A stretch of 64,000 nt of DNA, taken from NCBI GenBank assembly GCA_947685225.1, contig CANTUV010000007.1, positions 11,366,501-11,430,500 of the forward strand. The letters are read 5' to 3'. Under the pieces are notes generated by a model that was not told where the DNA came from, searched no databases, and saw only the letters and a list, made by a program, of their open reading frames with translations. The position numbers and the translations under genes are program-made. Source of the DNA: Garcia nutans (Eukaryota > Streptophyta > Magnoliopsida > Malpighiales > Euphorbiaceae). This document shows positions 48,815 through 60,415 of this stretch, piece by piece; the first letter of the stretch is position 1; each line of letters starts with the position of its first letter.

Positions 48815-49050
48815 CGCTTCTCACTGTATTTTTAAAATTTTTTATTTTTTTAAATATTTTAATTATTTTATTATAAATTCATTATAAATTATGTAAAATT
48901 TATAAACTCATTATAAACTTTTTGTAAACTAATAAAAATTTAATATTTTAATAAATATTTTATAAATTCTGATATTTTAATAAATATTTCATAAATATTA
49001 TATATTTAAACTTATTTTTAATTTTTATTGTATTTTTATCTAAAACCCTT
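48815..49050 (+). repeat. Dispersed ~240 bp A+T-rich repeat, copy 3
   Basis: Second copy in direct orientation about 485 bp from copy 2. The ~240 bp between them is a more G+C-balanced spacer containing a ttgcaggcaagg duplication (48702 and 48731). No TIRs or target duplications are recognised. Confidence 0.6.
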
Positions 49051-50364
49051 TATTATACCTCAGTCATGTGCTTATGTTTTCCGTTAATTACACTCTTAAA
49101 CTCTCAGTTCAGCTTAGTTTTGTTGTTATTTTTTTCATTAAATTTTATATGAAATGATTAACATACTCCTTTAAAAAAGGAACTCATTTTCCTTCTCTTT
49201 CCTACAAACCAAACAAAAAAAAATAGTAATATATTTTCTTTTTTCCATTTGACCAATCAATCAATTTCATTAACAAAATGGGAAAAGAAAATGGAAATCA
49301 ATCAATTTCATTAACAAATCTCTTAATAATATTAAACTGAATTTTAATTAATTTTTATTATTATTTGAAATTTAATTAAAATTTCTTAGTAAGAAGAAAT
49401 CTCATAATTTGAATCAAAGACTTCATTCCTCTCACGATCTTGCAATGAGAGCTAAAATTTGAATTGCAGCTTGTTTCTTGCGACATTTTTTAATTATCTG
49501 ATATGCAAATTATCAGATAATTTGCAAAAAAAATTATCTGATATGCAAAACAAACATAGAAATTTGACAAAAATTAAAAAAAAAAAAAGATTAAGAGCAA
49601 TCCAATCGAATGCAAAAATAACAGCTGGTTAATTCCACTTCAATATATAATTCAAAATTAAAAATGAAAGATTAATTAGTTTATTATTTTAAATAAAATA
49701 ATTATTAAAATTTTCATATTATATTTTTTTTTATTGATAATGTAGATATAGACAGTGACGGACGAAAAAAAAATTGTTGAGAGTAGGAGTTTAATTTTAA
49801 TAAAAAATTATGGTGATTAGTCTGTTAGTAGAAACTTTCTCACCTGTGCCGTTGCAGTCCCGTCGCCTATCGTCGCACCTACACTTGCAACAGCGAAATC
49901 AAAAATTTACGGAGAGAGTCTAAATTTTTACAGAAAAAATTACATATAAATTTATTATAAAATTAAATATTTAATATTACAATATTTTAATAATTAATTT
50001 ATATTTTTAGATTAACTATGCTTAAAAAATAATTATTGTATCATATAATTTTATACATTTTAAAAATATTGTATAATAGTCTTATTTTTAATTTTTTAAA
50101 AAACTAATTTTTTTCATATAATACACAAACAGATAATTATTTATGTATCTATAAATTTTAAAAAATATATATATAAATTAAAATAAAATTTATTTAAATT
50201 CACATATATAAAAATTATTTATATAATTCATTTAAATTTAAATATATAAATAAATTTATATAAATTTATATGTACATATAAAATTCACATATATATATAT
50301 AAATGAATATGTGTGTATTTATATTTATATATGAATGTGTATGTATATTTTATTAAAAAAAATA

Positions 50365-50399
<35 letters not shown>
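49051..50399. other. A+T-rich spacer
   Basis: No gene is seen. A duplicated caatcaatttcattaaca block occurs near 49257 and 49298, an aattatctgatatgcaaa block near 49493 and 49533, and (TG)n(TA)n at about 50366-50400. Confidence 0.45.
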
Positions 50400-50400
<1 letters not shown>

Positions 50401-50410
50401 AATGGATGAG

Positions 50411-50516
50411 GAGAATCCGCTGGGGTTAGTCTAGCGGGTCACTTGTTATTACTCCTACGAAAGGACAGGGGTTCAATCCTCAAAAAAAATATTTTCGATG
50501 GTCAAACTTAAAAAAA
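50411..50516 (+). mobile_element. Putative short tRNA-derived SINE
   Basis: A tRNA-like A box (ggttagtctagcgg) and B box (ggttcaatcc) lie about 40 bp apart. The element ends in an A run and is flanked by an imperfect 11 bp direct repeat, aaatggatgag (50400-50410) and aaatgaatgag (50517-50527). Family not recognised. It is not a tRNA gene: there is no acceptor stem. Confidence 0.5.
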
Positions 50517-50527
50517 AAATGAATGAG

Positions 50528-51640
50528 AGGAGGTCCGTTGGTATGAAAGTAACTTTAAAAATTAAATATTAAAGAATATATTTTTATATTAAATATATCA
50601 TGTTGAGCTGAAAAATATATTTTTATTTTAAGTATATCATGTTATTGTATTTTTTTTAGATGAGGGATTACTTACACTTCAATAATTTAGGATAGTTAAA
50701 CAATAATTAATTAACTAAATTTTAAAAATAAAATAATAATTTTATACTTACTATTATTATGCATGGAGTGATGGAAAAAGTAATAAATAATTACATAATT
50801 AAAGTAGCATTGGCAACAACCCTATCAAAATATATATATAGGAGGATTGGAACAACAGCAGAGCTGTAACAGAATTCATTCTCTAATTTTTTTTTTAAAA
50901 TTCTCCAAATGAAATTCTCTTGATTTTCAATTTTCATCATCATTGGGATTCCATTATTGCTTGCCTTTCTTATTGTAATTTCTATTTTTGTTCTATAGTG
51001 CAATTTACAATATTTATATTATTTGAAGAAATATCCATATTGTGCTGAATTTTGTAATATTTTACATTATTTTAGATAAATAAAAAAATTTATATATTAA
51101 TGTAGTTAGTATATAAAATATTATAATGAATATGTCATTGAAAATTAATAATATTTATAACTAGACATATCTAATATATTAAAATATTTTTTAATTAGTT
51201 TGAAATGAATGATAGAAAAAGATTGCTTCAACTAAAAAAATTAAAAAAAAAAAAAGAATAGTTGAAGTCAGTAACATGAATATAACTCATTTAAATGGTA
51301 AAAAAAATTGTATTGACCATTTTTTTAGACTGTTTAAATAAAAAAAGAATCTCTCATATTTAATTTGAGAATGGTTTGCGACAGTTTATCAACAAGTGAC
51401 AATTCCATTCAGTTTTTTTTTCTTTTTTTTATTTATTACTTAATTTTTATATTATCCTTTTTTAATTTTAATTTATATGTTTTTATTTATAATTTATCTT
51501 TAAAATAATTTTGAGATTAATACAAATCAAATTAATATAAAATCTTCTCTTAAAATAATTTTAAGGGTGGTATTCTGAAATATTAAAAGAGTGTATTTGC
51601 AAAAATAATTGCAATTCAATTAGATATTTACCTTAAAAAT
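50528..51640. other. A+T-rich spacer
   Basis: No gene is recognised. The frame at 50791-51003 (- strand) has no known domain. Several A runs and a T run near 51415. Confidence 0.45.
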
Positions 51641-52306
51641 ATGGGTGTTTACGGATCGGATTGGACCGAATTTTACTTCAGCCCGCAGCTCGATCTGAAA
51701 AATATTTAGGCTACACTTTGCAGCCCGTGGCCCAGCCCTAAGCTCAGTCTGGCTGGGCCACTTCGGTCCTTGACCGGATTCAGATTGGGCCGGTCCAAAG
51801 TTTTTTTTTTGAAAATTAAAAAAAATTAATGATAATTTTTTTAAAATTTTAATAAAATTTATCTATAAATGTTATTTTAAAATTTATTATACCAAATTAT
51901 ATCAAATAATATATAAATTATTATATGAATATTTATGATAATTAAATTAATTAATTATTTAGTTATTTCATTATTCAAGTAAAAAAATATAAAATATAAA
52001 AATTATTTCTTATCGATAAAATTTTTAAAAGTCTCAAATATCATAAAATACATATAATATTTTAAAATTTTAAAATTATTTTATATGAAATTTAAATTAA
52101 AATATATATTTTTAAAAAATAAAAAAAATAAAAAAAATTACCTCCTTAGGCTGACTCTAGAATTTTCAACATCAATTCGAAATTCGATCCGAGTATAGCT
52201 CGAGTCTAGTTTTAAAATTCGTGACTCTACTTTATTATGAGTTCGAGCCGGCTAACCCAACTCTAATTTTTTAGGCCGGGCTGAATTTTTTGGAAACCCT
52301 AAGCAA
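51641..52306. mobile_element. Degenerate hAT-like non-autonomous element
   Basis: The left arm (gggtgtttacggatcgg, then ggctgggcc- and cccagcc-rich sequence) and the right arm (gagccggctaacccaactc...ggccgggctgaattttttggaaaccct) form the G+C-rich, partly complementary ends typical of this MITE class. An A+T-rich middle separates them. The inverted ends are badly eroded and no target duplication is clear. Confidence 0.45.
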
Positions 52307-52522
52307 AAATGGAGAATATTAACTAGCAGTTGGTAGCAGCACAAATCAATTGTGAATGCCTATAGATTAACTAGTAGATGCAAATGAAATTAGTTAACCC
52401 TTGCTGTCCTTTGCAGTACTTATTAATTATCAAATAATTTCTTCATTTATCAAAAAAAAAAAAACTTTCTTCTATAAACACAAATTTTAAAAACACAACT
52501 AATATTCATTTCCCCAATACAT

Positions 52523-52965
52523 AGGGGCGAAGGCACCCTATAGAGGAGGGGCAACTGCCCCGTCAATTTTGAAATTTTCTTTAATATATATATATATTAT
52601 TAAAATTTTAAAAATATTTAATTGCTTCATTTAATATTTTAAATTATCCTCCTATTATTTAACTTTTACAAAAAATTAAAATAATAAATTTTATATAAAT
52701 TATTATTCTCTAAATAAATATATTTTTTTCTAAAAAATTAACCAAAAAATAATTAATATTCTCTAAAAATAAAAAAAATTACGAGGATAAATTTATTTGA
52801 AAAAGAATACAAGGTTAAATTTTTTATTTTTTTAATATATTTTTATTTTTTAATTTATTATTTATATAAAAAGATTATTATTTATATTATTTTTAATATA
52901 TATATATATATATAATATTTTTTTACTCATCTTCTCTAAAAAAAAAAAAGTCTGGCTTGGCCTCT
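52523..52965. mobile_element. Possible repeat with ggggcaactgcccc palindrome
   Basis: A G+C-rich head (ataggggcgaaggcac, then ggggcaactgccccgtcaattttg) is followed by A+T-rich sequence and a tctggcttggcctct tail. This resembles a widespread plant repeat type but I cannot assign a family or define ends. Confidence 0.25.
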
Positions 52966-54064
52966 AACTAACTATATATATATATATATGTATTTATGAT
53001 GTATCTATTGGTTCCCTGTCTAAAACGGCAGCCTTCTACTCTTCAATAATGATAATAGTTAGGAGAATATTATAAATTATAGAATGGGATTTGGTGGACA
53101 AAACTTGCGTTATTTTTAAGGTTCTAAATTTATTGTTATTACAAGGTATTTTATGTTTGATATGTTAAAAATAATCCTAATCAACAAAATAATAAACAAT
53201 CCTTATTATTAATTAAGTTGAAATTTTTTAATTTTAATTTTTATAAAATATTATAATATACATAAATATTCTTCTTATTATTATTATTTTTATATGATAA
53301 GTAGGTTTATTTATATATTTTAAATAAATCAGTAAACGTACTTATCACATAAAAATAGTAATAAAATATTATAAAAATTTTTAAACGTACTTATCACATA
53401 AAAAATAGTAATAAAATATTATAAAAATTTTTAAATAGAGTCGATGTGATGACTTCATTATCGAATTGATATATATACACACACACAAAGAGCATTAATA
53501 AAATAGAGCTAATCACAGCCTGTACATAGAGCCAAAAATTAAATGTTAGTAATATGGGATTTTAGAAAAGAAGTCAACAAATTTAAGTATTGAAATTTGA
53601 ATAAAAATATAAAAAAACACAAACAGACCATGTGAACGTCATCAGGCGTTGGCCCATTTCTTTATATCAATTATCTAATTTCGTTTGGTATGATATATTT
53701 TGCATCTTTTTCTTTCGTATGAACATTAGAAAATGACAACTATTAATTAAGCTATATGATTTTTTTTCTTTTCTTTTTTAAAAAAAATCTAGAAAAAAAT
53801 TATTAAATAATAATAATAATAAAGAGAAGAGTGGGAAATATTAATTGCAAAAGTATGATCTAATCTTTGAAACAGTCAAGATAAAAGGAAATTCAATAGC
53901 ATTCATTAATCTTTTAAGTGTTGAGAAAATGACTCCCAACAGCTTTGCTTTATACGCATCAATTCAGCCACTCCTTTATGGTTTTGTTCTTATTTTATAA
54001 GCATAAAATTTTAAAATCTAATCTTTACCATTTATATGGCGCAATATTTATTTGTACTGTCATA
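52966..54064. other. A+T-rich spacer
   Basis: No gene. A ~40 bp tandem duplication (cgtacttatcacataaaaa...ataaaaatttttaaa) lies at about 53336-53437. Confidence 0.45.
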
Positions 54065-54695
54065 ATCGAGTCGAATCGAATTTTAAAAAGTTTAAGCTTA
54101 ACCCGTTATAAAATAATTGAGTTCGAACTCAATTTTAAACTCAAACTAAATTTGAGTTGAGCCCAAACTTATATCAAGTCATCTCATATATCATCCATCT
54201 CAAACTCGATTTAAATAAGTTTAACATACTCAACAAACTTATTTCAGTTTTCATTCTTCATTCATTTTTTTATATTTTTATAAAAATTATACTAAAATTA
54301 ATATTTTATGAAAGATGAACAATATGATTATATAATAACAAAAATAAAATATCATATTACTATAATTTTATATTTTATTATAAATTACTAAATTATTTAT
54401 ATTATTTAATTTATTTATCTCATATATCATATATTAATAAATTATATAAATTAAATGAGTCAAAAAATTAATATATTCATATAAAAAATTTAATATACAT
54501 AAATTAAATTATATATATATAATCTAACATAATATACGAGCTTAATTCATAATTTTTTTAAATGAGTCAGCTTACGAGTTAACAAGCCGAGTATTTTTTA
54601 GTTTAAGCTTTAATAAATGAGTAGTTTAAGCTCGAGTCTGAACAAACTTTTAGCGTGTCGAGATCCAAAACGCACTCGAATAGCTTGGCTAATTT
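54065..54695. repeat. Repeat with gagttcgaactc- and gctcgag-rich ends
   Basis: The left part (cgagtcgaatcgaatt, gagttcgaactcaa) and right part (gtttaagctcgagtctg, cactcgaatagcttggct) are partly complementary around an A+T-rich centre. This recalls a common plant hAT-like MITE family. Precise ends were not found. Confidence 0.35.
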
Positions 54696-54746
54696 ATAAC
54701 TTTAAATTTGCCTGATGTGAGATTTATTTTATATTCTCCAATATTG

Positions 54747-55160
54747 TGTGATGAAGGGATGAACTTCAAGGGCTTTAATCTAAGTTCGGATATGATGTGT
54801 CATACTGTTTGGACCTGTAAAATCAAGAAAATGACCGGACTCCAGTGGGGAGTCTCCGATGCCTAAGTCAGTAATCAGGAATAATCGAACTATATATTAT
54901 TAAAGTGCAGTCATTTTTGAACCCCTTACCTGTAAAAGCCTATACCTATTTATAGTTATAAAGTGGAGATAACTTTTTCAAAAGTCAGCAAATTTTCAGG
55001 GCCTGTCGATGTAATGGGTAGATTTTTCAGATGTCGGTGTAGTATTATCACATCAAAGTATATTTTATCATAGTTCAGCTGTATAGTTTGAATTTATTTA
55101 TAGTACTACAATATATACAGTTCAATTGAATAGGTCGGTCAAGTAGTTTGGTATATCACA
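54747..55160 (-). repeat. 3' LTR of the right-hand Tat-lineage gypsy element
   Basis: On the - strand it begins TGTGATATACC, directly after the polypurine tract. It has a TATA box (ctataaata, complement of 54947-54955) and downstream the tgacttaggcatcggag block shared with the LTR at 1908-2361. The far end near 54747 is approximate. The 5' LTR lies beyond the right edge of the window. Confidence 0.7.
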
Positions 55161-55177
55161 GTCCCCCCCCCCCAAAA
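55161..55177 (-). other. Polypurine tract of the gypsy element
   Basis: On the - strand TTTTGGGGGGGGGGGAC (11 G) ends at the TG of the 3' LTR. A palindromic ctgacat.. ..atgtcag block sits just upstream at about 55181-55196. Confidence 0.8.
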
Positions 55178-55326
55178 TAGACTGACATTTATGTCAGAAA
55201 GAACTATAAATAGAGTTCAAAAAAACACATGTCGTATGATTAAAGGGTATGACATTTCATTTGCAAAAGTGGGGTGGGTGAAAAAAAGTAATGAATTTTT
55301 CGCCAAGCACAGTAAATGGGACGTGC

Positions 55327-55335
55327 CTATAAATA
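55327..55335 (+). promoter_or_regulatory. TATA box of the antisense gene in the gypsy element
   Basis: ctataaata (in gtgcctataaataggagag) faces the antisense reading frame and lies just outside the LTR. A start about 30 bp downstream would give a ~130 base leader to the ATG at 55495, including a possible 39 bp intron at 55442-55480 (gtgagc...aaattag). Confidence 0.6.
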
Positions 55336-55494
55336 GGAGAGGGAAATGGTGATCATTTACTACTTTCGAACATTGTGATAGTTCAGTCGCTTTGATAGTT
55401 TGGGTATTCTTAAAGACTTGATACATCAAAATTGAGATTTGGTGAGCACTATTTTACCTTAATCTTATTTTCAAAATTAGGTAATTCATATAAA

Positions 55495-57569
55495 ATGAGT
55501 TCGAAAAGTGAGTATGTGTCTATAGATGAACACAAAGTGAGAGAAGAGTACATACACTATAGTGACTCTAGTGTGGAGAGCTTGGTTAATAGGAGAAGTT
55601 CAGGAAAAATCAAGATGGCTGTAGCTGTGAAAAAAAGAGGTACAACAGCGCAGCCCACCCTATTGGATGAAGAAGCAGAATAGGAAAGAGTCTCTAATGT
55701 ACAGGTGGGTTTAGATTGGGCATGTGTTAAGGATATTGAATCATCCTTAACCGAAGAAGATTTGAAGGGTATACGAGAAAAGTATAAAATTCATGCTGAG
55801 TATAAATTAATACTGTCAAGCAATAATGTGCTAGGTCACGATATTCCTAAGGCAAACCAAATAATATTATACAAAGAGGATTTCAGAGCAGGAATTTGGT
55901 TTCCTCTAAGTCCGTTTATATTAAGTTTTTTAAAGATCAACGGTATTTCCCCAGGACAATTTAGTCCGAATGCTTGGCAAACTACAGTAGGTTCGAGCTT
56001 CTCTGTAAGCTAATTTGTGTAGAAGTCTCTCCTAGGATGTTTGCCGCATTATGCTTTATCAAGGCTCACCCAAATTCCAATGAAGACTTTTTGTTTCTTC
56101 TAGCCCGACCAAAACTTGCATTATTTACCGGGAAACCGGATTCCATGAAAGGGTGAAAAGATCAATTTTTCATCTTAGAGAGAGCTGGAGGGTTTGAATG
56201 CCTGACAAAATGGAGTCGAGATGGGAATTGGCCAAACATAAGAAGAGAAAATTTACATGCAGATGACCGAGCTATATTTGATAAGATAGCACAGGATATT
56301 CAGAGAGAGAAGTTGAATATCCTACACTTAATTTCAAGATACTTTCCATTAAGGAAAGACCCAATTAAACCATGCCCCCGAAGATCAGGCTGGTAATACT
56401 TCTTGATATTCAGGTAAGTTTGTTCGGTAATAATTTTTTAATTTTTTGTGTTTGTGAAGGAATGGATAAAAAAGGAATGAAGGATTATATAAAAGCATTC
56501 CAAAAGGCAAGGGTCGAGACCTACAAAAGCACCCTAGCAGAAGCACGGGAAAAAAGAAAAAGTGGGGATGCTGGCAAGGGGAGGCGAGGAGAACCTTCCA
56601 AAAAAAAGATAAAGAAAAAAGAGAAAGAAAAAGGGATTACAAGTGGTGAAGGTAGCATCCAACTGATATCTCCTATCCAAACTTCACCATATCATATTGG
56701 AGATAATCTCACACTGCTACCAAGTCAAGGTAGGGGGACACCATAGGTCCAGAGGAGAGAAAGTCAATCTGGACGTCTAGAAATAGAGCATAAAATGGAC
56801 CCTAAAGAGCTTATTGAAGAGATGGTCAAAGGGTTTGCTTCCAGTTATGGAAATAATTTTTCGGTTCATGAGCTAAAGATCGAGTATTTCAGCAGATAAT
56901 ATCTGAGAAATATTCCATAGAAAAATAATGAACTGACCAACATGAACCCAAAAGAATTATTAAGCCAGTACCGAGCTGAAGTTACCGAGATAAGTAATTG
57001 AAACGAATGTATCCTTATTTGATGTTGTATGACATACTAATCATATTGATTGTATTTGTTTTATAGCACGACCTCTTCTGCCAGCATGTTGGAGATCGAT
57101 ATGCTGGGATAACAGCTGCTTATGAAGAAATGAAAGAAGAGGTCAAGTCTCAAAAGAAGAAAGAGATGGAGATGGAGCGTCGCCTGGCCAAAGCAGAAAA
57201 AAGAGCCATAGAGGCAAAGCTCCGAAATGAAAAAATGGAAAAAGAACTGAAACAAATGAAGGACAACCTCGCCATAGCGCAAGGATCATTGGCAAAAGAG
57301 CAAGAAGCATTAATCGAACTAAAAAGGAAGATGGACAATGAGATAATAAAAAGGAAGAGGCATTAAATGAGCTCAAGGAGAACATGTATGATCAAATAGC
57401 ACAAAGGATTGTTAAGTTCCAAGAGCTCGTTATTACTGAGCTAAAGAAATAATTTTCTAAAGGGGAGTTCGACTGGATTTTTTATGTCAACCCCGAACAA
57501 AATTTTGATGAAATGATTAATGCTGATGACAAAGAGTGCACAGCACCGAACAAAGTTAGTAAAGATTAA
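55495..57569 (+). pseudogene. Antisense gene of the Tat element (putative gypsy-type transposon domain protein)
   Basis: The frame starts at 55495 (MSSKSEYVSIDEH) and has a TAG at 55681-55683. It then continues with DIESSLTEEDLKGIREKY and GIWFPLSPFILSFLKINGI, then SPGQFSPNAWQ. This is the conserved core of the plant family annotated as 'putative gypsy type transposon' (Transposase_28). A frameshift near 55975 moves it to ELLCKLICVEVSPRMFAAL, and a TGA occurs at 56154-56156. Good splice signals suggest an intron at 56413-56459 (cag|gtaagt...gtgaag) and another at about 56994-57066. Later parts are a lysine-rich basic segment (GRRGEPSKKKIKKKEKEK) and a long coiled coil (57130-57360, KAEKRAIEAK), ending at 57569. 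The protein's function in these elements is unknown. This copy is broken. Confidence 0.7.
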
Positions 57570-57851
57570 AGCAGGACTCTTCTCTTTTTGTTATTAGGAT
57601 TAGCTTGGTAAATTTATGTTAATTGTAAAATTTTTAATAAATGTACTAGCATATGTAAATTTTGAAATGTGCAAGAATATATTCAGCCGATCCTTTGAAG
57701 TGATTAGAGTATTTAATTTGCATATTTAGTTCAGTTCATACTTTGGTGAATAACCAATATTAAGCATAACATGCAGCTATCAAACAAACATTGTTGAATG
57801 TATAGTAAGTTCTATGCATATGGTACTTGGAACTAGATTGTAAATATTATG

Positions 57852-58350
57852 AGCTCGATATGCAAGGCATTGTGAGCTGTTTAAGAATGCTATAAGTTTG
57901 GTGTGTAAGGCACTGTAATATATTTAAAAATGATACAAGCTCTGCGTGCGAAGTACTGTAAGCTATTTAAAAATGATACAAGCTCGGTGTGCAAGGCATT
58001 GTAAGTTATTTGAAAATTATACAAGCTCAGTGTGCAAGATATTGTAAGCTATTTGAAAATGATATAAGTTCGGTGTGCGAGGCACTGTAAGCTATTTGAA
58101 AATGATAAAAATTCAGTGTGCGAGGCACTATAAGCTATTTAAAAATGATACAAGCTCGATGTGCGAGGTACTGTAAGCTATTTGAAAATGATATAAGCTC
58201 GGTGTGCAAGACACTGTAAGCTATTTGAAAATGATACAAGCTCGGTATGCGAGGCACTATAAGCTATTTAAAAATGATACAAGCTCGGTGTGCGAGGCAC
58301 TATAAGTTATTTGAAAATGATATAAGCTCGGTGTGCAAGGCACTGTGAGA
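57852..58350. repeat. 43 bp minisatellite, about 11.6 copies
   Basis: Units read approximately agctcggtgtgcgaggcactgtaagctatttgaaaatgata plus two or three bases, with 2-8 differences each; the first two units are the most diverged. It lies between the integrase end (about 58550) and the antisense gene. The core is related to the array at 1495-1760. Confidence 0.92.
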
Positions 58351-58549
58351 TAAACTTAATGTTTGACAATCACAAAAAAAACTTATACAGGAACTCTGAT
58401 AAGGCAGAATTTTATTTTTCAACATGTTCAAAACCATTAGATTACATGAAAATATAAAGAGGAAACAGAAATACAAAAGTTTGCACCAAATTATTTTTCA
58501 TCACGTGAATTTATTAAAAATATTTTTTTTCGAATTATACACATTTCAT

Positions 58550-59740
58550 GTTCTTGGGGTGTCTTTGCCATCTATATTTTGTAACTTATATACTCCTCCC
58601 TTCAAAACCTTGGTGACACGATAAGGTCTTTCCCAGTTTGCTCCGAGTTTTCCAGGTCCAACTGACCCTTGTGTAGAAATGGTTCTTCTCAAAACCAAAT
58701 CTCCTTTGCTTAATCATTTGGGATGAACTCTTTTGTTATAAAAATTGGCTACTCAATTTTTATAAGCTTCAGCTCTGATCCCAGCTTTTTCTCTTTTAAA
58801 TTCCAACATGTCAAGGTTTTGCCTATAATCTGATTCCTGCTCTTTTGAAAAATTAAGGACTCTAGCTGAAGGGACTCCAATTTCTATTGGAATAACTGCT
58901 TCGGTATCATAAGTCAATGCAAAGGAAGTTTCTCTAGTGGCAATTCGGGGAGAAGTAAGGTATGCCCACAAGACATTATACAATTCTTCTATCCATAAAC
59001 CTTTGGCTTCATCAAGTCTTTTCTTCAATTCCATCAAAATCATTCGATTTGTGATCTCAGCTTGGCCGTTAGTCTGAGGATGGTAAGCTGAAGTGAATCA
59101 GAGATCAATCTTAAACTCCATGCAATATTCTCTGAACTGCTTGCAATCAAACCATTTTCCATTGTCAGTAATCAATGTGTGAGGGATGCCAAATCTTGTA
59201 ATGATCGCTTTTTTAAAGAACTTCATGATTGTTACTTGAGTGATTGAGGCCAGAGACTCCGCCTCAACCCATTTGGTGAAGAGATCAACTGCAACAACTA
59301 AAAACTTTCTTTGAGTGTAGTTAGGGGAAAGGACCCAAGATGTCCATCCCCCATTGAGTGAATGGCCATAGACTTTGAATGGGCCTCTGCTCAACAATAG
59401 GTTGATGATGTAAGCTAGCATCTCAACAATAGGTTGATGATGTAAGCTAGCATATTTCTAACATTTTTTTGTACTTTCTAACTAAATTTTTTGCATCAAC
59501 ATTAATGGATGGCCAAAAATAGCCTTGCCTCAATGCTTTCCTAGCTATTGCCCAAGCTCCTTCATGAGCACCACATATTTCTTCATGAATTTCCCTCAAT
59601 AAATAGTCACCTTCTTCTTCAGAGACACATCTGCTCCACGGATGAGAGAATGATCTTCTATACAATAACCATTCATGAATGACATACAAACTGGACCTTC
59701 TAACAATCCTTTTAGCTTCAACCAAGCCCTCTGGCAATTC
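58550..59740 (-). pseudogene. Gypsy integrase remnant
   Basis: Starting at 59737: the HHCC-type zinc domain (EICGAHEGAWAIARKALRQGYFWP, then C..C spacing). Then the catalytic core at 59421-59098 (VVAVDLFTKWVEAE with the first Asp; LITDNGKWF with the second). After a TGA at 59098-59100 the frame has a YHPQTNGQAEITNR-like block with the catalytic Glu, and 59043-58753 holds LWAYLTSPR. A chromatin-binding-like end with GDLVLRR and GKLGANWE-like sequence reaches about 58550. A 32 bp tandem duplication at 59391-59454 breaks the frame between the zinc domain and core. Stops at 58753, 58714 and 59098 are TGA. Confidence 0.87.
59391..59454. repeat. 32 bp perfect tandem duplication in integrase
   Basis: tcaacaataggttgatgatg and the following gtaagctagcat are repeated head to tail with period 32. 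As 32 is not a multiple of three, it shifts the integrase frame. The near identity of the copies suggests a recent event. Confidence 0.9.
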
Positions 59741-59879
59741 ACCAAGGTCAAAAAATTTATAACTTGGAAGCCTCTAGCCCTCCATTGATTCCACTATCAT
59801 GATTAATGAAATTTCAAAGCTCGGGTTATGAATTGTCTCAAACAGCACTCCTTATTCAAGGACTCCCTCCTTAGTGGAA

Positions 59880-60262
59880 GCGGCTTTAGCCAGCTTGTCA
59901 ACATGTGCACTCTCTACACACACAATCTGATGGAACTCCCATACACAGCTATCCTTTTAAAGAGTGGTCAAAAGGTCAGATATGTGCTCTTTGTATTGCA
60001 CCATGTTCGATTCCCTTGCTTCATATTTGCCAGTCAATTGATTAACTACTAATTGGAAATCAGAATATATTTGCAAACTATTCGATTGAACTTCTAAGCT
60101 GAGTCTCAACCCGAGGAAAACAACCTCATACTCAGCTACATTATTCGAAGATGGAAAATTAAACTTTGCAGCATATTTGATTTATATTTTTCTCGGACCT
60201 CGAAGAATTTCTCCAATACTAGCTCCATCTGTGCCTGAAGCTCCATCTATATTAAGAGCTCA
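59880..60262 (-). pseudogene. Second (archaeal-type) RNase H of the gypsy element
   Basis: On the - strand, after a stop at 60260-60262, the frame reads LNIDGASGTDGASIGEIL, then NNVAEYEVVFLGLRLSL and IYSDFQLVVNQLTGKYEA. This supplies the D, E and D residues of a type-I RNase H distinct from the gypsy one upstream. A tandem second RNase H is diagnostic for the Tat group. Confidence 0.8.
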
Positions 60263-60415
60263 TGCTTGAGTAGAGGTCGACTGTGAAGGGTGTTTATATA
60301 GCTCCGTGATAAAATCTGCCAAGATCTGTGCTTTCATAGCCTGCCTAGGCTCATACCTGATATCAAAACTACCCAATCGGGTTGCCCATTTTGTAAGTCG
60401 CCCTGAATTTTCTGA

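Noticed and set aside
54747..55160. LTR pairing with 1908-2361 as the two ends of one element spanning the window
   Set aside because: The two LTRs share only a core block and start differently, and complete unrelated genes lie between them.
57061..57385. - strand frames opposite the coiled-coil region
   Set aside because: Leu/Phe/Ser-rich shadows of the lysine/glutamate-rich coiled coil on the + strand.
57852..58350. CRISPR-like array
   Set aside because: Units are directly contiguous and diverged, with no unique spacers, in a plant retrotransposon.
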